NCBI GenBank assembly: GCA_016235265.1
Contig: JACRLI010000014.1
Location: forward strand, 168,308-232,307
Reading direction: 5' to 3'
Source of the DNA: Candidatus Eisenbacteria bacterium
GTDB taxonomy: Bacteria; Eisenbacteria; RBG-16-71-46; JACRLI01
Length of the DNA: 64,000 nucleotides
Both the position numbers and the translations under genes were made by a program. The first letter of the stretch is position 1. Each line of letters opens with the position of its first letter. Positions 60,135-64,000 of this stretch are shown in pieces. Under the pieces are notes generated by a model that was not told the origin of the DNA, did no database searches, and saw nothing but the letters and a program-made list of their open reading frames with translations.

Positions 60135-61462
60135 GCAACCCCGACAACACGATGTTGCTGCCGCACTCCGCCACACCGGCGGGGGAGCGGTACGAGAATG
60201 TCATCGATCTCGCGAAGGTGAAGGCGGCGCACCACCCGCTGTACACCCAGCGCGAGACCCTCACCGCCGACGGCAACACCGCCGCGGGCATCGCCACGCT
60301 GCAGATGTGGCGGTGCATCATCTTTCCGGGCTTCCCCATCACCCCGTCCACCAAGTGGATCGAGACGGTGGCGGCCCGGATCTCCGAGGACAAGGGCGGT
60401 CTGAAGCGCGTGAAGCTGCTGGAGGCCGAGCACGCGGTGGCCGACTACATGGCCGCCGCCGCCGCGGCGTGCCGGGACCTGGTCTTCCCCACCGCCACCA
60501 GCTCCGTGGGCCTCGACCACATGACCGAGACCACGCGCTCGCTGGGCGCCAGCGGGCTGGGCAACATCGTGCTCATCGACGTGTACCGCGCCACGGCCAA
60601 CTACCCGCTGTGCATCGAGGGCGATCCCTCGGACACGCTGGCCCACCGTGACGACGGCTTCATCCAGATCGCCGCGCGCGGCAAGCAGCAGATCTACGAC
60701 ACCATCCTCCAGTGCCCGGTGCTCGGGATGCACCCCGAGATCATGACGCCCACCATGCCCGGCTACTACGGCATCAAGGACAGTCACCGCAACGCGCGGC
60801 TGGTGCTGGAGCCGGACGCGGCGATCCACGAGTTCCAGGACAAGTGGATCAAGCCCTGCCACCTTCCGGGACTCATCAACGGCGACACGGCCTTCGGAAA
60901 CTGCGTCACCTCGCGGTTCTTCCAGGGCTTCAAGGTGTCGCAGAAGAAGCGCATGGAGCGGGTCCTCGAGATCCTGCCGCAGGTCGGCGCGGATTTCGAG
61001 AACCACTTCGGCCGTCCCGGACTGGCGTTCTTCGACCAGGTCGGCTGGCCGGCCAGCGGCGAGGCGGACATCGCGGTCGTGGGCATGGGCCCCGATTTCG
61101 GCACCTTCGAGTCCATGCGCGAGGAGTACGAGAAGCGCTCCGGCCTGAAGCTTGCCGGCCTGGCGATGCGGCTGCTCACCCCGTGGCCGCGCGACGCGGT
61201 GCGGGACCGCCTGGCGAAGGCGAAGGTGGTGCTGGTGCTGAACCAGGCCCATCACCATGGCCGTGGCCACCTGACGCTGGACATCGTCGACTCGCTCTCC
61301 GACCTCAGGAACCCGCCGCGCGTGGTCAGCGCGTTCGCGGGCCTGGGTGGGGCGGACGTGTCCGAGGCCACCTGGGAGCTGATGCTCGAGAGCGCCAAGC
61401 CGGCGCTGGAGGGCAGGCCCGTGGCCCCCTACATGTTCTTCCACGAGGGGATGCGCATATGA
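60131..61462 (+). CDS. 2-oxoacid:ferredoxin oxidoreductase alpha subunit
   Basis: 443-residue alpha subunit. IIFPGFPITPSTKWIETVA is the YPITPS-like segment, LEAEHAVADYMAAAAAACRD and TATSSVGLDHMTE follow, and the C-domain shows VGMGPDFGTFESMREEYE and VLNQAHHHGRGHLTLDIVD. It is longer at the N-terminus than pyruvate enzymes by about 30 residues. GTG start overlaps the gamma-delta stop. Pyruvate or branched-chain 2-oxoacids are plausible substrates; sequence alone does not decide. Confidence 0.85.
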   Translation: MSNPDNTMLLPHSATPAGERYENVIDLAKVKAAHHPLYTQRETLTADGNTAAGIATLQMWRCIIFPGFPITPSTKWIETVAARISEDKGGLKRVKLLEAEHAVADYMAAAAAACRDLVFPTATSSVGLDHMTETTRSLGASGLGNIVLIDVYRATANYPLCIEGDPSDTLAHRDDGFIQIAARGKQQIYDTILQCPVLGMHPEIMTPTMPGYYGIKDSHRNARLVLEPDAAIHEFQDKWIKPCHLPGLINGDTAFGNCVTSRFFQGFKVSQKKRMERVLEILPQVGADFENHFGRPGLAFFDQVGWPASGEADIAVVGMGPDFGTFESMREEYEKRSGLKLAGLAMRLLTPWPRDAVRDRLAKAKVVLVLNQAHHHGRGHLTLDIVDSLSDLRNPPRVVSAFAGLGGADVSEATWELMLESAKPALEGRPVAPYMFFHEGMRI

Positions 61463-62472
61463 GCGGCTACAAGGAAATCGCGCTGAAGGAGAGTTGCTTC
61501 CGGCCCGGCTCCACGTTGTGCCCGGGTTGCATGGAGTCCATCGCGTTCCAGAACGTCGGGCGCGTGACGGACAACGGAATGAAGACCATCTTCAGCATCG
61601 GCACCTCGTGCGCCGAGGTCAGCTCGCTGGCGTTTCCAAACGTGGTGGCCTGGGGCCGCGGCGACAAGGCGCCGGATGACTACTCGAAGAGCTTCTCGAT
61701 CATCCACAACGTGTTCGAATCGGCCCCCACGCTGGCGGAGGCCATCCGCGACGTGTCGGATGTGCTGCAGGACCACGGCGCGCTGAAGCACCCGGTGCAG
61801 GTGCTCTCGGCCAGCGGTGACGGCGGGGCGTTCGCCATCGGGCTCCGCTCGCTGCTGCACACCATCCACCGGCGGGCCCGCGTGACGCTGATGGTGCTGG
61901 TGAACGAGATGTTTGCCAACACCGGCTTCCAGTACAGCCCGGCGGCGACGCCGTTCAGCGAGACCAGCACCACGCCCGCGGGCGCCGCGCAACCCGGGAA
62001 CCTGAACATGCCGCTGGACTACATCCACCTCGCCATCGCGGCGGGGGCCGGGATGGTGGCCCAGGTGAGCCCGGCCCACGGCGCCCTGTACCTGCGCACC
62101 GTGGAGAAGATGCTCGCGTGCAAGGAAACGGCGGTGCTGTACGTGCCGGCCCCGTGCATCAGCGGCTGGAAGTTCGAGGACGGCCAGACCATCGACCTCG
62201 CGCTCATGGGCGCGCGCGCCGGCGTCTTCCCGACCTTCACGTGGGAGAGGGGCAAGGGCGGCAAGGTCACCGACTGCCCGCTCGACGCCGCCCAGCGCCC
62301 GCCGATCGAGGAGTTCCTCGGGATGCAGCGGCGGTTCAACCACGTGGTGATGAAGGCCAAGGAGAACGGCCACTTCGTGGTCCGCCCCGGCCAGGAGGAA
62401 GTGCTGGTGAAGCTCAAGGCCTGGACGCAGTCGAACGTGGAGCGACTGTACCGGCTGGCCGAACTGAAGTAG
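61459..62472 (+). CDS. 2-oxoacid:ferredoxin oxidoreductase beta subunit
   Basis: 337-residue TPP subunit. GSTLCPGCMESIAFQNVGR and IFSIGTSCAEVSSLAFPN hold cluster Cys; LSASGDGGAFAIGLRSLL plus VNEMFANTGFQYSPAATPFS form the TPP-Mg site (GDG...N); YVPAPCISGWKF carries a further conserved Cys as in PorB. ATG overlaps the alpha stop. With the ferredoxin and the two other subunits it makes a complete oxidoreductase, distinct from KorAB across the divergent promoter. Confidence 0.87.
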   Translation: MSGYKEIALKESCFRPGSTLCPGCMESIAFQNVGRVTDNGMKTIFSIGTSCAEVSSLAFPNVVAWGRGDKAPDDYSKSFSIIHNVFESAPTLAEAIRDVSDVLQDHGALKHPVQVLSASGDGGAFAIGLRSLLHTIHRRARVTLMVLVNEMFANTGFQYSPAATPFSETSTTPAGAAQPGNLNMPLDYIHLAIAAGAGMVAQVSPAHGALYLRTVEKMLACKETAVLYVPAPCISGWKFEDGQTIDLALMGARAGVFPTFTWERGKGGKVTDCPLDAAQRPPIEEFLGMQRRFNHVVMKAKENGHFVVRPGQEEVLVKLKAWTQSNVERLYRLAELK

Positions 62473-62587
62473 CTCCAGCATCCACGCGCCTCGGATGGCG
62501 CGGCTGCGGTAGGATCCGAACTCCACAGTCGGATCAGGGGCACGTCCCGGCAGTCGCACCCAGAGCCGGAAGAGGCGCGCTATTGGC

Positions 62588-62619
62588 CCGGCGCCCCGGT
62601 CGAGAGACCGGGGCGCCGG
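62588..62619. terminator. Hairpin with GAGA tetraloop after the oxidoreductase operon
   Basis: CCGGCGCCCCGGTC (62588-62601) and GACCGGGGCGCCGG (62606-62619) form a perfect 14-bp stem closed by GAGA, 115 bases after the beta-subunit stop. No T-tract. It probably terminates or stabilises the operon mRNA. Confidence 0.6.
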
Positions 62620-62715
62620 CGTATCCGCCCCACATCCACGAATCATGGCCGCGGGGACGATTCGCAGGTCAGGCATGAAGGCCCGGCCTGCGACGATGGC
62701 CGCAGGGGAGCAGCG

Positions 62716-63087
62716 ATGAGCACGATGAACCGAAGGGAACTCATCCGCGAGTACAAGGAGACAGCCCGGCCCATGGGGGTGTTCCGGGTGCTGAACACGG
62801 CGAACGGGCGCTACTTCATCGGATCCAGCCCCGATCTTCCGGGGATGCTGAACCGCGTCCGCTTTCAGCTCGGAAACGGCTCCTTTCCCAACCGGGCCCT
62901 GCAGGAGGACTGGAAGACCTGCGGCCCGGACGCCTTCCGCTTCGAGGCGCTCGACACCCTGGAGCCGCCCAAGGAGCCGGGATACGACTCGCGGGAGGAT
63001 CTCCGCACCCTCCTGGACATGTGGATGAAGAAGCTCGCCGCCACGGAAGGGCCGGGCTACCACGGGAGCTCCCGGCCGCAGGACTGA
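62716..63087 (+). CDS. GIY-YIG nuclease family protein
   Basis: 123-residue protein of a small stand-alone GIY-YIG-like family: [19 protein letters not shown] (the GIY...YIG strands as GVF...YFIG), [38 protein letters not shown] and [31 protein letters not shown] precedes the ATG. Cellular role unknown; no mobile element surrounds it. A degenerate REP-like copy (about 62671-62691) lies just upstream. Confidence 0.82.
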   Translation: MSTMNRRELIREYKETARPMGVFRVLNTANGRYFIGSSPDLPGMLNRVRFQLGNGSFPNRALQEDWKTCGPDAFRFEALDTLEPPKEPGYDSREDLRTLLDMWMKKLAATEGPGYHGSSRPQD

Positions 63088-63193
63088 ACCGGCCGGGGGC
63101 GATCACACTCCCGGCACCCGCATTCCCGATTGTCCTCCCCCCGCCGGGCACGCTACCCTTCCGTGCCGGCCGTCCCCAACCAAGGAGGATGTC

Positions 63194-63757
63194 ATGATCG
63201 TAGGACTTCACTCCCTGTGGCTTCCCATCCTGCTCGCCTCCGTCGCCGTGTTCATCGTCAGCTCGATCATTCACATGGCCCTGCCGTGGCACAAGGGCGA
63301 CTACCGCAAGGTCCCCAACGAAGACAGGATGATGGAGGCCCTCCGCCCGCTGGCCCTGCCCCCGGGCGACTACATGCTGCCGCGCGCGGGCAGCATGGAG
63401 GAGATGAAGTCCCCCGAGTTCAAGAAGAAGCTGAGCGACGGCCCGGTGATGATGTTCACGGTGATGCCCCCGGGCCCGTTCAACATGGGCAGCAGCATGG
63501 CCCTGTGGTTCCTGTACGTGGTGATCGCCACCGTGCTGGTGGCCTACGTGACCGGCCGCGCGCTCCCGTTCGGCACGCCATACCTGCGCGTCTTCCGCAT
63601 CGCGGGCGCCACGGCGTTCATCGGGCACGCGCTGGCGCTGTGGCCGATGAGCATCTGGTACCGCCGCTCCCTGCGCGCCACGATCGTGTCCAGCATGGAC
63701 GCGCTCATCTACGCCCTGGTGACGGCCGGCTTCCTCGGTTGGCTGTGGCCGAGGTAG
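63194..63757 (+). CDS. Conserved membrane protein of unknown function
   Basis: 187-residue protein with one N-terminal helix ([21 protein letters not shown]), a polar domain with [20 protein letters not shown] and [20 protein letters not shown], and three further hydrophobic segments ([54 protein letters not shown]). AAGGAGG at 63182-63188 sets the ATG at 63194. I recognise it as a widely conserved hypothetical but cannot assign a role. Confidence 0.82.
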   Translation: MIVGLHSLWLPILLASVAVFIVSSIIHMALPWHKGDYRKVPNEDRMMEALRPLALPPGDYMLPRAGSMEEMKSPEFKKKLSDGPVMMFTVMPPGPFNMGSSMALWFLYVVIATVLVAYVTGRALPFGTPYLRVFRIAGATAFIGHALALWPMSIWYRRSLRATIVSSMDALIYALVTAGFLGWLWPR

Positions 63758-63768
63758 GCGGGGGCGGG

Positions 63769-64000
63769 ATGTCCGGCGGGGGCGGTCCCGCCGGGGCGGG
63801 CGGCTTCGCCTTCGAGGCGTTCCGCGAACTGCTCTGGAGCCAGTTCGGCGCGTCCATCGACATGCTCGGCAACGCCATGCGGGCCTGCCCGGACGCGCTG
63901 TGGGCGGACCGCACCCGGCAGCCGGAATTCTGGTATGTCGCCTTCCACACGCTCTTCTGGCTGGACTACTACCTGTACGGCAGGGAGGAGGGCTTCGCCC
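63769..64000 (+). CDS. DinB-like protein (3' end outside window)
   Basis: Open to the right edge; 77 residues visible after ATG at 63769 (an in-frame GTG at 63745, inside the previous gene, is an alternative start). After a Gly-rich leader the sequence FEAFRELLWSQFGASIDMLGNAM and DALWADRTRQPEFWYVAFHT with LFWLDYYL matches the N-terminal helices of DinB-type four-helix proteins, including the first metal His (AFHTLFWLDYY). The function of this family member is unknown. Confidence 0.75.
   Translation, partial: MSGGGGPAGAGGFAFEAFRELLWSQFGASIDMLGNAMRACPDALWADRTRQPEFWYVAFHTLFWLDYYLYGREEGFA

Noticed and set aside
1..64000. tRNA, rRNA, insertion sequences or prophage genes
   Set aside because: No cloverleaf-like, rRNA-like, transposase, integrase or phage structural sequence was recognised on either strand.

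Overview
The window is a high-GC chromosomal segment from a diderm bacterium. Three things point to the FCB superphylum, and specifically to a lineage like Candidatus Eisenbacteria. A 1303-residue secreted protein ends in a FlgD-like Ig sorting tail with an NAPNPF motif, and a remnant of a second such tail survives at 34801. There are outer-membrane porin and secreted peptidase genes. GTG and TTG starts are frequent and genes commonly overlap by four bases. The phylum assignment is inference; no rRNA, tRNA or CRISPR array is visible.

Layout. 1-2400 (+): the 3' part of an amidohydrolase/deaminase and an HDOD protein. 2416-9133 (-): a tightly overlapping seven-gene cluster (oxidoreductase, flippase-like membrane protein, CDP-alcohol phosphatidyltransferase, HAD phosphatase, nucleotidyltransferase, ATP-grasp enzyme, class III aminotransferase), which looks like an uncharacterised polar-lipid or phosphodiester pathway. 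9433-18837: secreted M28 and tricorn-like peptidases, a rhodanese/MauE pair and a POT peptide transporter, suggesting growth on proteins and peptides. 19003-19523: a compact ribbon-helix-helix/RelE toxin-antitoxin pair. 19582-34628 (+): B12 adenosyltransferase, MeaB, both methylmalonyl-CoA mutase subunits, a 3-oxoacid CoA-transferase, three acyl-CoA dehydrogenases, thiolase and 3-hydroxyacyl-CoA dehydrogenase, with the epimerase at 39959. Together they would turn branched-chain or odd-chain acyl groups into succinyl-CoA and acetyl-CoA.

35113-42019: ammonium transporter plus porin (+), then a histidine kinase with an NtrC-family regulator whose ATPase domain is degenerate, the epimerase, and an ECF sigma factor with its putative anti-sigma factor (all -). 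42224-49167 (+): two large secreted metalloprotease-like proteins. 49190-58560 (-): a nine-gene operon apbE-rnfCDGEAB-korAB that joins a ferredoxin-producing 2-oxoacid oxidoreductase to an ion-pumping Rnf complex and its flavin transferase. 58949-62472 (+), divergent from it: a ferredoxin and a second 2-oxoacid:ferredoxin oxidoreductase. 62716-64000: a GIY-YIG protein, a small membrane protein and the start of a DinB-like gene.

The energy logic appears to be this: peptides are hydrolysed outside the cell and imported, amino acids become 2-oxoacids, the oxoacids are oxidised with ferredoxin by the two oxidoreductases, and Rnf converts reduced ferredoxin into NADH and an ion gradient. The most unusual signals are an RnfA carrying an added periplasmic Ig-like domain, an RnfE lacking one of its two membrane iron-sulfur cysteines, a CDP-alcohol phosphatidyltransferase lacking its fourth Asp, a perfect 42-bp in-frame duplication inside methylmalonyl-CoA mutase, and an NtrC-like regulator without Walker lysine or GAFTGA loop.
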